Positions 24,533 to 37,800 of a stretch of 64,000 nucleotides of DNA are shown one piece after another. How positions within the stretch are numbered: the first letter of the stretch is position 1; each line of letters starts with the position of its first letter. The position numbers and the translations under genes are program-made. The notes beneath the pieces are model-generated. The model was not told where the DNA came from. It saw only the letters and a program-made list of their open reading frames with translations, and did no database searches. The DNA comes from Euonymus europaeus (Eukaryota > Streptophyta > Magnoliopsida > Celastrales > Celastraceae), in the NCBI GenBank assembly GCA_963580455.1, contig OY756965.1:22294902-22358901 (forward strand), read 5' to 3'.

Positions 24533-27500
24533 TTATGTGTCGAAAACATTGAAGTCGGGTTCTGAGGGCTTCTGCAGTCTTGCCATTTCAGTCAGCTGAT
24601 CTCTGGAAGATGATAAGCTACGAAGCCTATGGCCACGGAGTGCATTGGCTGCAAAGCGAGATGCCAAAAAGGTTGCACCAAGACTCGATGAAGCCGCCTC
24701 TGCAGGAGCATCATTTGGCTCGACTAATGCAGTTTCATCATCGTATTCTTCATCCTCATAGCTCAGAAATTCTTCTTCCTGTTGACGAAGTTCTGCATTT
24801 TTTCTTCTAGCGTACCGGCGCCATGTTGCTTGTATAAAGCAAGCTGCCCAAGTCCTCCATTGCTGTGAGTAGAAACGGAAGGTGTGTTGTAACTGCCTGC
24901 TATGGAGGCGCCTAAATTGACTTGCAACAAACTTCAACTCTTCAGCTTCCAATGCAAAGGCTTCAACCTCAGTGATAGCCCTCACTGTTCTAGTAGATGA
25001 TGGTAGGTTAGAAGCAGCTTTGGGGTCAAGTGCCCAAGTCAGAAGCTCCTCTCCGCAAAAGTCCCCTTCTTTGAGTAAACCCCGGTTGAAAAACCCACTC
25101 CTTCCACCATCTGTCGTTACACTCTCAAGGCGGCCACGGATGATGAAAAGCATCTCATCAACAGGGTCTCCTTCTCGGACTATGTAAGTGCTCTCTGTGC
25201 ATAAACTTGGCTTTAGTCGCTCACAGATGGCATCGAGCAACCTTTCATCCATATTGGCAAACAGAGGAACCTGCGTTATGCACAACGCAGAAATCGATGA
25301 TTCATATATGCAAATTAGACACAATTGCTATGGATACTAGAGCAACAGAACACACTGTATTCATATGCCAGATGACAACTAACATAGACATTGAATGAAA
25401 AATGTCAGCTGGGTATACTTACTCTTCTAACCAAATTCAAACAAAGATGCCGCTTGATGTCTCTTCTGAGATCTTTTGGTAAACTCTGGACTATACTTTC
25501 TTCATCCACTCCTCTTGTTTCCAGCCACTTGTATTGATCGTAGCGCCTAACACGTTCCCTGAGACCCTGAGGAAGCAAGCGATGGTGCATCCACTGCTCA
25601 GAGTCGCGCCTTTTGATTCTCATCTCCTCTAGACGAATAGTTAGAGACTGAAGGTAGGTCTGTTGCCAACAAAATATCCCTCAAAATTTAGTGCATTATA
25701 ATGCTGTTGATTTTGTTCATCAAGGCTTTGTGCAATTTGCATCTGTGGAGCACCTGAAAGGTGAAGTTTTTAATTTACCTGCATATTTCCAATAAGAAGC
25801 GCGAAGAGTATAAGCCCGAAAATCGCTAATGCTATGGAAAAGAGGACCTCTCCAGGATATGTACTCGTTTGGAGTCCCTGACCAAGTGTACTGTAGAAAG
25901 TGAAGTATCAAGTTGGTTAGATAAAAGCCTCACGCCTCAACATTTCCGTTTGGATCAGAGTATGTTGATAGAGTATAAGCTCTCGTAAAACGTAAAAGCT
26001 GAGAGTGTCTGAGAGTATGGGGACAGAGTATAAGCTAGCATTTTTATCTCCACTATGTATTACCTTCAAAATCTTAGGTGAACATATTGTTTACAAGGTG
26101 CAACCTAGAGTTCACAGAAATAGGGACACTAACATATACCGACTAGCAAAAGAAAAAAAGCAAGTACCTCAGATTTTGCAGTCCCCACCACAGGCAGTAA
26201 CAGAATTTAGAGAAAAAAATGCTGGATGAAACGATGCCGGATGATATTGCCTGTGTGTAGATTCCGTAGTTAAATGGTGAATTTTCAGTTTCTGTAGAAC
26301 ATTGGCTACCAAGAACGTCACGGCTGACACCTTGCCAGTCTGCAAAACCAGGCAGATTCCCATTGCCGCAGTACAAGAAACTGATGTTGCATTTCCCAGA
26401 TTCGATACAAGCTCTCTGCCAGCATGTGTCCTTGCGCTCGACGGCTAGTAAATACCAGAAAGCACCCGCTATCTGTATAGTTCCATCTAACACTGATTAG
26501 ATATGCCCACTATGTTTCTGCTTGGTTCTCATGTAATAGAAGGATAAGTTCCCTAATTCTTTGAAACATACACATGATAAGGACATGGAATACTAACACT
26601 CTTTTATTGTGGCAATAACGATCCCTCCCCAATAGATTCCAACAAAAAATCTAAATAACAAGACGTTGTTCTACTTACGTGACTGGAAAGCATGTACCAA
26701 AGCAAATAATATGCAGCACCGGCCAAAGCACTTTCAGCAAAAACACCCGCTGTCTTTTTCAGCTCTGAAGTCAAAGGTATAAAGCGAACAAACCTCGGTA
26801 CATATTGAAGAAATACAATATCTAGCAATGCAGTTTTCGTAGCCCAGACCTCTGAACCTGCTGATTTCCCAAGATGTTTCCACACCACAATCTGCAGGTG
26901 ATGGAAGACCAGGTTGAAATAATTACAGAGAACTTTTTTTCTTGCACACAGAGAGCACTTATTCAATTTCTTAATCAGATAAATGGATCAATTCAGAACA
27001 GAAAATTCCTAGCTAAATCATTGGGTTCCATCATCTATTGGGTACATCAACTATAAACTTTCTACATGAATTACTAATATTAAAGTGTATAGCTTAGCGT
27101 CATTACTTGAAAAGGGTACTGAAATCTAGCGAAAACATAGGGATTAGATTTTGTTTATTAATAGCATATGATAGACGAGGCAAAAGGAAAGTCAGATAAC
27201 AACTACTTTCTCCAGAATACAAATTGAGTGATAGTTATTTAGATGATCATTTCATTGCCTTGCATTGCTAACTAAAACTATACGAGCAACTAAAACTTTT
27301 TCGTTGGCAAAATGCTACTTACATTTAATGCAGTTGAGTTATTAAAAAAAAAGGAAACAAAGGTCAAGTACCAGTGACGGTGAACTCTAGTAATTAACAA
27401 AAAAGAAAAATGAGACCTAACAGAGAGAAGAGGAATGTTTTCTCAAACCTGTGGTATGGGTAGAATGGCAAGGAAATCAACGATAAAGTAACGAGTTAAA

Positions 27501-28205
27501 TATCGTGCAGCTATTTGTGCAGGATCTATTACTAGTTCTCCTCGTCCAAAAACTCTCGATGATGGTGCAATATAAGCTGTGCGGAACTGAAGCGCCATGC
27601 GGATAAGGTAGAAAGAATCAACTATTGTTCGTATAGTTGTAGTTGTGACTGCTAACTTTATATCCATACCAAGGCAATTTGAGGCATGGTCAAAGACAGG
27701 AAGATAGAAAAACAAAGGATCAATGGACACTGAAAGAATACATGATATGACAAAAAGTCTATTCCATAGAAGTAGTGATTTGTCTTGTGGGTCAAATATT
27801 TTCTTCTCGGAAACTTTAAGATCTTCTGGGAATACTGCACGACTGACTCCACTTCGAAGTGCTTGACCAAATGTCATAAGTCCTTCTGATCCCCTTTTTA
27901 CTCCCTTCCTAAACGACTTAGGTGCATTCTTTTTCGCACGTCGGGTAAAACCGAATCCCTCAAAACTAAATCCATAATTTTTTGCTCCACCAACACTAGA
28001 AGCCATCGACACTGTGGAGTCCAATTCGTCCAATCTGCAGAACAATAAACTTCTTATTGAATTGTCTGCCAGAGGTTTTGTGATCATTAAAGTGAACTTA
28101 TTCTTTATACATCAAAAGAACAAAGAAAATATAAAACATTTCACACCTTACAAATTTCTCCCTCTGGCCACCAATGTACTGTGACTTGTAACCACAATCA
28201 AACAT
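24533..28205 (-). CDS. Cyclic nucleotide-gated ion channel, group II (CNGC5/6/9 type)
   Basis: Seven coding exons (28205-28147, 28034-27449, 26891-26679, 26472-26168, 25890-25779, 25659-25423, 25270-24533) encode 749 residues. The short first exon (MFDCGYKSQYIGGQREKFV) is needed to give the N-terminus of this group. The block AVFPEDLKVSEKKIFDPQDK points to group II. Six membrane segments follow, with the pore WWGLQNLSTLGQ and a C-linker (RRDSEQWMHHRLLPQ). The cyclic-nucleotide-binding domain has GRSGFFNRGLLKEGDFCGEE, and the IQ-type calmodulin site is FIQATWRRYARRK. It forms a calcium-permeable plasma-membrane channel restrained by calmodulin. A non-coding leader exon probably ends near 28903, with another leader segment around 28206-28282. 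Confidence 0.93.
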
Positions 28206-28282
28206 TTTGCGGACTAATTAGATGCTATTCAAGTCAAATAACCAATTAACGTATATGGCAACATCAAGACCAATTGAAAATC

Positions 28283-30475
28283 CTGCAATTAAAAATGAAA
28301 ACAAGAGAGGGTGAGAATCTTCAGTATGAGGGTTTTGTGCGTACATTTCAATCCTAGTCCATTAAGTTGATGGCACAAAGAAATATCCAGCCTTGTGTAT
28401 AACTTCACGATAAAAACTCGATGTCATATAACAAAGAAAATTATGTCGATTTACAATCAATCCGAATTTAGCCATGGTTTTCAAAAGGTTGCTGCTGCAA
28501 TGAACATATAAATTACCTCTCAGGCTTATACCAGTGCAGCAATCCGCTCAGGAATTCTAAATTACAAGCTTACATATTGAATTAGGACCCAGATCCTATA
28601 TTGTAGCAAAATTTCCAGTCCTCTCATCTCTTCCAAATATTGCAATGCATTAATGAATGTTCAAATCAACAGCACAACGGATCTCTACCCTGAATTAACA
28701 AAATCTATACGTGCATTAACCCTAAATCCATTTTCTATTTCACTATTTCTTTTGAGATTTCAAATGACGGGAATGCAAAAAGATAATAAAATCTAACAGA
28801 AAGGCTATAGAATAAACGCTATGTAAAAAAAATCTAAAACCTAGGTTCATTTTTCGTTGTGATGCAGAATTTAAAACTGGGGCATATAGAAGAATGAGGT
28901 TACCGTTCCACGGTTCCAGTCGGCAGCTTTATGAATCTTGAAGGATTTAGTATGGCTGGGAGGATAAAGGAGGATTTCTGGATTTGTAGAGGGAAGAGAG
29001 AGTGTTATTTAATTGATGTTGAGACACAGAGAGAGAGAGGGAGATGTGTGGAGCGATCGATGTCTGTTTTAGGGGCAAATGGCCAAATCAGACCGTTATA
29101 GCCGTTATACGGAAAGGCTGAATATCTGATAAGCCCAAATTTACTTTCGAAGAGAAAGCAAAAGATATTCCGATTAACTGTGGCCCAGCCCAACAGATAT
29201 TTCCATTACGCCCAACTAATGAAATTTCATTTCTAACTAATTTTGCAAGTATTTTTTATACACAAGGTATTGCCATCATCCTCATCCACTTGTAGATGCA
29301 TTATTCACGGGCAGTACGATTTTGTGAAGGGTTTCGAAGTAGACTCAAACTTATAAATCCCATCCTTCACTCTCACTACACTGATGCAGAACATTGTGTA
29401 TTTCTAACACTAGAATTCATTTTCTTAAGCACAAAGTTCTGGGATTATTCAATGGGTGAGAGGTGGATATTATTGGCCCAAATAAATAGAAGATACAACT
29501 TTCTATCTTTCACAATTTCGACAATTATGTGTTTGTCTTTTTGTGTTCAATGATTTCCCACTAGTTTTTCAAAATTCATAGTCAAGAATTCCAATACATT
29601 GTGTATTGGATTTTTATTTTTATTTTTATGAATGAGATGGGATTAGACGCAGCGATTAGAGAGACAAAACGTCTGTTTGGTTGAGCGTTTGCACAGCTTA
29701 TATCTGTTAGATATACTTTCATATATTAGTATTTATAGCAGCTTATACTCTGTTGGACATTCTCTATTTGAATTAGTTATGCATGATGAACTGAGTTATC
29801 AAATGAGATTCCTGAATATCCTGCCACACAAGCTCCTCTGCTTCCTGTTTTCATATCATTTGAAACTTATTGCAGCACCCTTCAAGTCATAAAAGATTTG
29901 GAGGGCATCATGAATAACTTTACCCAATATTTCCTGTGTTTCATCAAAAGCTTCTCAAAGAGACTCTTCAAGTGAAGTGATGCTTCTTTTCTCTCTTGAT
30001 TAACGTTGACGACGTTGCTCTTCATTGGCTCTCCTATGATTTACCTGTTTTTCTCTTTCTCACCTGCCGTTTGCTTTTGTCATGGCTTCCTCTCGCTGGT
30101 TCCTTCAAGATCTTCTTTAAAAGCCAAGCTTATGTGTTGCTTAAATGTGGCATTTATGAAAATTAATAAGATTATCTGAACATGGTGGTGGTTTCTTATT
30201 TTTCAATAGTGGCCTCATTGCTTCTGCTGGTTTAGCAGTCTCATTTCTTCTGGTAATTTTTGCAGAAATATTACACTTACACAGCACAGATTGAATACAG
30301 GAACAGCGTCGCACTGTCGAAGGCAGGCAGTAATATGATTTGAACTAATGTCAGAAACATTGTTCGAATAAACATTGCCAATCTTCTCCATTTTCTATTT
30401 TGATTATCACTTATGGAATGCATAGTTTAAGAATAACTGTAATACTACATTTCTTATAGAAATTTCCTAATACAC
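28283..30475. other. CNGC leader and promoter, then intergenic
   Basis: Up to about 29050 this likely holds the CNGC leader intron and first exon: a GGTAAC-type donor on the minus strand near 28903 and a GA-rich stretch near 29020. From there to the 3' end of the MRS2 gene I see no coding region. Confidence 0.4.
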
Positions 30476-33400
30476 CTACAGAGGCATGAGTCTTCTATAC
30501 TTGAAGAACCCAAAAAATGCACAAAATATGAAGACTCCACAAATTCCAGTGATTATGAGAACCCACTTAAATGCGTCAGGGTTGTCAAACAATGGTACTG
30601 CAAAGTTCATGCCAAAGACCCCAGCTACCACCCCGAAGATGGCAACAACAAAGGTTGCAGTTGTGAGTAGCAACTCAAACTGAATCAGCTGGTTTCGGAC
30701 ATTATCCTGCAATAATAATTTCTCCAACTTAAGACCACAGAAATTTCTCAAATGTTCTCATGCAAGTTTTGACACACAAAAAAAAGTCGCAAAAACTGCT
30801 GCAGGAATTTTTTGTTTTTTTGTTTTGTTTTGGGACCAATTAAGATCAGATTGACTACTCAGATTCATCTTTGGAGAGATCAAAGAACATCCTTCCTTAA
30901 TACATTCAGAAGTAAACGAAGTCACAAGGTTCTAAAGACTCGAAACTGATGCAACTTAATTGACATGCAAAAAACCCAGTCCAGAGCGAACTCCGTGCAC
31001 TCTTTCATTATTATTGACCATGACCCAAGTAGCTGATAACTACGTTATCAGTTCCCAGTGGTCAAGTTTCAGAACAACACCTTAAAAAACAAGATTATCA
31101 ATTTTCTTATCTAAACTACATGAGAACGGAAAATACACATACCAGTAGAATGTTGATGAAATCCTCTGTGTCATCAATGTACTCTTTCAACTGAAAATGT
31201 CAACAAAAATGGTAATTAATCAATCCAATATCAAGAAGGAATAAAACAATCATAGAAATGAGAGCCAGAATGTACCGATGTTAATTTGTTCAGGGTGCTG
31301 TCAATTACAACAAAATATGCTTCCAGCAACATCTCCAGCTCTTCTATGTTCTCTTTAGTAGTTTCTGAACTCCTCATGCTACCATGCCGACTCCTTGCAA
31401 TACTCAAGCTCTTCTCCAACCTCCGGAAATCAAGAGGTGAAGAAACAGGAGAAACTGGAGCAGAAATAGATTGTGCACCATCATCTGATCTGAATCCCAT
31501 CAATGACTGATCGCCACAAAATGAAGATTCCATCCGTCTTTTCTTCTCAGTGAGATACATTTCGGCCATATCTCCATCATCGTCCATGAGTTGCTCTATC
31601 TCATCCCTAACCTAAAGAAAGAGCACTAATAAATTAAGAACGATTATGAATGGTAAAACAACAAAAGAAAAGGTATGCATACCTTCTGCACTCTACGAGT
31701 CAATGCAACAAGTCTACTTTTCAATCGACGAACACATTCCAAGTTTAATGTACTGATCTTTGACGTCAGTTCATCTAGTAATGGATATGCTTCAATCTCT
31801 AATTCTGCTGCCTATGGAAAATTGTGAATTTAAATGAGTTTCTTCCTCAACTGGTCCAATAACAGTAAGCAAATAGCCAAATACGAATCTGATATAATAC
31901 CCTTAACAACGATCAATATCACTCAAGAAAGCAGACAGATGGGATATACCGTATATAGTAAAAGGTTTCAAGCTTTACATAGAACAATAATTAAAGTAAA
32001 TTCAAAGTAATCCCAGCAACTCGACACCTTACTCACAATGCAGCATTGAATCGATATCATTGTTCCTACATTAAACCACATCATATCATAGATTTCTGAA
32101 ATAAATACCCAGTAATGAGTTATTTAAATTTGTTTAAAATAACCTGACATAATGACACTATCACACTACCCAAACAATAAGGTTAATGGGGGGGGGGGGG
32201 GGGGGGCGCATGGCATAAGACAGGAATAAAGGAGCCCAACCACTCGCAACAGAGGCCTCGTTGCTCAGATTTTTAATGTTCACCTATATGGAAAAAATGG
32301 TTCATTTTGCTACTCACTAATGCATACAAACGTGTTTCAAAAAAAGGAGGGAGGTTTTCATGTCTGTCGCCACCTGTATGGTACTGGTCAAAAGTAAGCA
32401 AGAAGGTGAGGATGCAGAGTCCATATGCAGACACACATATATACCAGTACTGCTCAAGTTATACTGATGCCTGATGGCGATACGTTACTTAGACTTTGTA
32501 ACCTAGAATGACAAACACAAATTTCCAATAAATGACAACACAAAAAATAGCTAAATAAAGAAGCTACTTCTAGAATATCAAATGCTACTACCCCATACAT
32601 TTCACAGAAATAATCAATACGGCAACTACTTCTGAAAGGACGCACACAGACAAACAAAGGAGGCTTGCATCAGGCACCTTTGTTTTGTTCTCTTTAAATG
32701 ATAATTAGAAGGTTGTGAAAGATTTCAGCCATACTCATCACAGTAACAACTTTTAAAAGCCATACTATCCAACCAAGGCAACATATTTTGAATGTTACGT
32801 ATCTTGTGACCACAAGATTAGAGTCGCATACAAGCAACACTACATAGTACATATCATCTGAACAATCAGAAAATCTTGCATCCTCAAGTCCAGAGAAGAA
32901 GAATTATTCATCGGATTGAATTTTTTAGAACTCTATACCACTTTATGTAATCAAAATGGGTCGAAACGTCTGTCATGTATGTGAACTTGTGAAGGCAACA
33001 TTATAAAAATCAAAAGCAAAGAATTTAAGCGCACAACTGAATCATTTATTTGTGGCAGATATGATTAGTTAATGTTTTGTATGCACACCTGAGAATCGAG
33101 AAACGTACAAGCAGCTTCCAGAGCAACTTCAAGAGCCCTAAACTCAAAGGGCAAATAATCAGGGGATGTGTTGCCATACACATAGTCAAAACTATTCTTA
33201 TTTTGTCTTCTGTTCAGCTCAGACCCATCAGACTGCCAAACATCACCAGTAGGAGGCCCAGCCATTGTCAATCTCCGTTGAAGGCCCACTACGTACTGCA
33301 ACACGTAGCTATCAAGTGAATTCAAGAGCAGAACCTCATCTGCTGTGATGATACATCGAATTTGCTCTAAATTCACGACAATTGCATTCTCTCTCCCAAG

Positions 33401-33685
33401 AATTGTCGAGGGGTAAACGAAGAGAGGATCTAGGAGACGAAGATCGCGTGCAGGAAGATCACAACGACGCATCATAGTAAACTTATCAACTTCAATAATC
33501 TGGGAATTCCCAGACGCATCAACGCGAATCCAAGAGCGAAGACCTTGGCCCCGCTTCTTCAACCCAATAACGTGCACCCCTTGGAAAGGCTGGCGCCCTG
33601 ATGCAGAAGGCCGATTCGCAGCATCTCTAAGGTTCATAGCCGATGCGGGTTTTGGCGGGAGTAGGCGTTCTTTGAGATCCGCCAT
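30476..33685 (-). CDS. MRS2-1: Magnesium transporter of the MRS2/CorA family (MRS2-1 type)
   Basis: Five exons (33685-33089, 31811-31683, 31611-31276, 31190-31143, 30706-30476) encode 446 residues, near the usual 440. The start MADLKERLLPPKPASAMNLRD and the segment KKRGQGLRSWIR match MRS2-1-like proteins. A long helical domain (TLNLECVRRLKSRLVALTRRVQKVRDEIEQLMDD) leads to two C-terminal membrane helices. The first ends with the signature Gly-Met-Asn at residues 402-404 (VFGMNF). The tail is FFKYRRLMPL. The protein forms pentameric magnesium channels; MRS2-1 relatives are usually on the tonoplast. MRS2-5 is a close alternative. The 1.28-kb intron 1 includes a run of 19 G at 32188-32206. Confidence 0.95.
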
Positions 33686-34872
33686 TGATGATAAGATAAG
33701 CTCCAACCACCACAATACGTTCAAAACACACGCTGCCGAATAAGAAGTCCTATGAAGTAACCCAAAAGTTTCATCAATCATTCGGCAAATCGGAAGATAC
33801 AAAACAAAACCCCAAATTTAGAACTAGAAAAAAAAAAAAACCCTTTATGTGATAGAAATTCAACGACGCGAAGTAGGACAGAAATCGAAAATTTAATCAT
33901 CCGTTCAGGTTTTCGATAGACGTGGCTCTCAGAAAAAAATTAACCACGAATTCTGGTACCCCACAATTTGAAGTTTTAATTCAAATGGAAACCCAAACAA
34001 AGAAGTACTGGTGCTTCTGTTTGTCCGGGTAACTTTTCTTTGTGTCAGAGTGATGTTTTCAGAACGTGAGATGAGAGAGAGAACAAAATCCATTATTGAC
34101 GGAGTCGAAGCCTAAAGACATCGGGGGGATTTGAACAAAATCCATTATTGTCAGTCTCCGCCTTCATTTACCGTATAAAAAAAATGCTCGTTTTCAAAAT
34201 CTTTCCAAATCTCGGCGAGGATTCATTTCTGGATCCTGGTTTCAAAATCACGATCATATATAATGTATTGTATATTGAGATGTCACAAAGCAACCTTCCA
34301 ATCACATTGCCATTTCTCATCTTCCCTTCCATTTCTATTTTCCTAGTAGAGAAATCTTATATTGTAAGAGCACCCACATAGGACTGAAACATGCTGCTTC
34401 TCCCATAGAGGATGTGTATTGTCGAAGACACCACACCCTGAAGAAATTGCAATGGATAGGTTTTAACCATAATGGGCTTAATGCCTTGATCACGATACAC
34501 AGATGTGATTTGGTTCATCTCTAAATGCCAACCAAATTTCAATCATCATCACCGATAGTCCTTAGCCTCGAGTCTCATTGAAGCACATTAAATAAGTACG
34601 TTTGTGACATTTATTTCTTTATTAAACTCATGACGACCCATAAGAAGTATAAACTCCGAAGCATAGGGTCATTCATATCCCTCAAAACCCATCATTTAAA
34701 ACACCCAAAAACTCATGCCATCAAAACATCTCATAATAAATATTATCAAAACACCTACCAACACAAAACTAACAAGCACAACCTAAATCTATGCGAGACT
34801 CCACTGCCAATAACAACTTGGGTTCTTTTTTGTCCACAAGACATGTACCGAAGAACAAAATTAATCATAAGA
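33686..34872. other. MRS2 promoter and PP2C 3' flank
   Basis: Spacer between two minus-strand genes. At 34369 the sequence TAAGAGCACCCACA resembles the terminus of the GAGCA-type Harbinger MITEs seen elsewhere here, but I found no partner end. No gene is visible. Confidence 0.4.
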
Positions 34873-37800
34873 TTAATCCACTGACAATAACGCGCTACTA
34901 CTATGCTTATCATTCTCTGCCTGACAATTATCAGTTGCCGATGAACTTTTATCGGTCCCTGACAGCTTTTTCAAAGTCTCGACTTGAATTTTGTTGGCCT
35001 CAAATGGTTGATGTGGATGCTGACACTGCACCTGGACAGAAGCTTGTGAAGCGACGGGTTTTTTGAACTGCACCAAGATCATGGTCATGTTGTCACATCC
35101 CTCCCCTCCAGCTGTTGGTGCCAAACATCTGTCGAAAACTCTCTCACATATTGCTGAAAGTTTACTCTCCTGCGTATTTGAGAAAAAAATTACGGTCACA
35201 CAAGTCATTATGCAAATGCACAAAGTTTAACCAATTTATTAAAAGCTTACAACAGTTAACAGCTCTCGGACGTAATTCACTAGTTGTTGGCTTGACATAC
35301 AATCCCTACATATGAGAGATGATGAGTGATGACATTATTTCAATCAAATGAGCGAAGCGCAACAATCATACAAGTTCCACTTGCTTGCTATTGAAATGAA
35401 TCAACAATCGATGATATAGAAAATTGAAGAATCAAAGGAAGGCCAAAAACTAGGAAGGAGTGTTCAACACAAGCCCTACTTTTTCCCAATGAAGTGTTTA
35501 ACACAAGCCCTACTTTTTCCCCCTGCCTACCAGAAAATAAACTTTTCTTACTCTCTAGTCAATATCCAATGACAAAAAATAAAATTCCACCAGCAACCCG
35601 TCCCTTTGTCTGCTCTGTTTGGGGTATAGATAGTGCCACATTTGTATTGTGGCTTAGAGTTAGTGGGCATGGCTTAATGTAAGAACATCACAGGTCCTTC
35701 TCAGAATTTTAAACATTCATCTTATATTAGTATAAGAGTAGAATCCCTAACTGCCTCATTCAAGTAAACCCTAGAAGAAGAATGCTAGCACTTTTGAGTA
35801 AACCCTAGCTGCCTCGTTTCTTTCTTTGAGGTTTCAACCCCTGACTGGACTGTCGAAGCACTGTTGGCCGCCAGTCGGCCTCTGGTGTTGATTTTGCAGG
35901 GTCCACTAGGGTAAATCTAAGGGAACATGTCGAGATCTACTGCATAGTTACGCACGTATATTGTCAGAACGTTCTATTGAAATTTAACCACATTTAACAC
36001 CAGATTTTGAAAGGGAAACTATTGAATCCACCGTGTGGCAGAAATCAATCTTACCCCTCAGGTACAAATTCAACATCTCAGTTAAATTTCAAAGCAAAAA
36101 GAAATGAATAAAGTTTTCAATACAACGTGCAAAGTGCATTTTAAAAAAGGGACAAAGGAATCACTGTATTGTAATCAATTTTAATGCTAGGAATTTGGGT
36201 CTTTACATCAATTGAACAAAAATGAATGAGACAAAAAATTCTTACCAAATCCCATCACAAGCAATTACAAGAAACTCATCATCATCGCAAAGCTCAACCT
36301 ATTTCATGAGATTGAAAATGAGAAATAAGAATACAAATTAAAAATAGTAAAACATGAGCGTAAGAATTCAGATTCCCAATAATCTGGTTCAAGCAAAAAT
36401 CTGGATAAAATTCATGAAAAGACACATAACTACTCCAGAGTGACACATGCACCCACACAAAATGCACAAAAAAAAATTACAGAGTAATTACTATCCAAGA
36501 GAAGAAATTTTATTCAATGAATGACTTTTTTATTTTAAATTTGCCATTTTTAGACCTTAATGTAGAACAAATTCCAGAATACAGAATCATTGAGGCCACA
36601 TACAGTATTTATGTCTGGTTCGGCGGTGACAGTCTGCCTTTCAGCAGGCAGTGCTTTGTTCTGTTTAAAGTCCACATCCCCTGCAACAAACATTAAGCAA
36701 CGACTAATGCCATTGAAAACAATTAAAGGAAATCCCCTAACCTGTTGACTAGGGAGTAAAACTTAAATAGTTTTACTTACCAATTGCCCTAGACAAGTTT
36801 AAGCTTCCATTAACACGTCCAACTTGGATAAAACCACCAGCTTTCAGAATCCTATCCTTCTCAACCTCAAGGTTAGGCTTGTGATCTTTTGACAAATTAT
36901 ATGCCTGCATAAAGAAAGTCACATAATTATTCTCGGGAAATAGTAAATACATTAAGCTATGCTATTTCGTAAACCTGCCAAGGTAAATTATTCCTCTATG
37001 TTGCATGGATTTGAAATTATGAACATGTATGATAGATCAAGAAGATTCTCTAGCATCCCAGAAAAGAAACCAGAAAGTTCCCCATGGCTTCATAAAACTA
37101 AAGTTCGAAGAACATGTTGTTACATGTAAACAACTCCCGTGACTTCCACAGTAAGCAGGAGACGAACAAGATGTATGCAGACCTTATTCCCACATAATAT
37201 GCAGAGTGGTTGTTTCCAAGAACTGAAATTGTGGTATTACAACATTGAAACCCTACCACGGGGCTACATGTCCAAATCATTTAAGCATCTACAGTCTACT
37301 TTTTACACACAAGTAGTAACAGATCATTTAATGCAAACCAGATAACTACATAGCAGAAACATAGTGATGGAAATTTGTTTTTCTCCTATGTAGTCTCACA
37401 TCCCTGATGCCACTATTAAACATTTGACAAATTATAATTTAAATGCCTCATCACTTAAGCCTCTCAAACACCAGTATGTCACACATTCATTCTATTACAC
37501 TAGCATGTAACATATTCATTATATTAAATGCAACATCACTTAAGCATCTCAAACACTAGTATGTGACATTCCAAAAAAAAAAAAAAGACACAATATCTTA
37601 TCTCAAAAGATTTAGCAATAATCTCGAGTAGATAAACAGGAAAATGTGAATAGTAAAACACACTGAAAGTCAATTTACTGCTACAAGCTGAAAGTGTCAG
37701 CTTTCATCCATTACTACTAGGCAAATAGTTAAATATTAATAACTTTTGCTACAAATACAAAAGCGTTCAAAGGAAAAGACAACCACTTCTATATCTGACA

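Noticed and set aside
34369..34390. Another GAGCA-type MITE
   Set aside because: One end only; no inverted partner within the next 600 bases.
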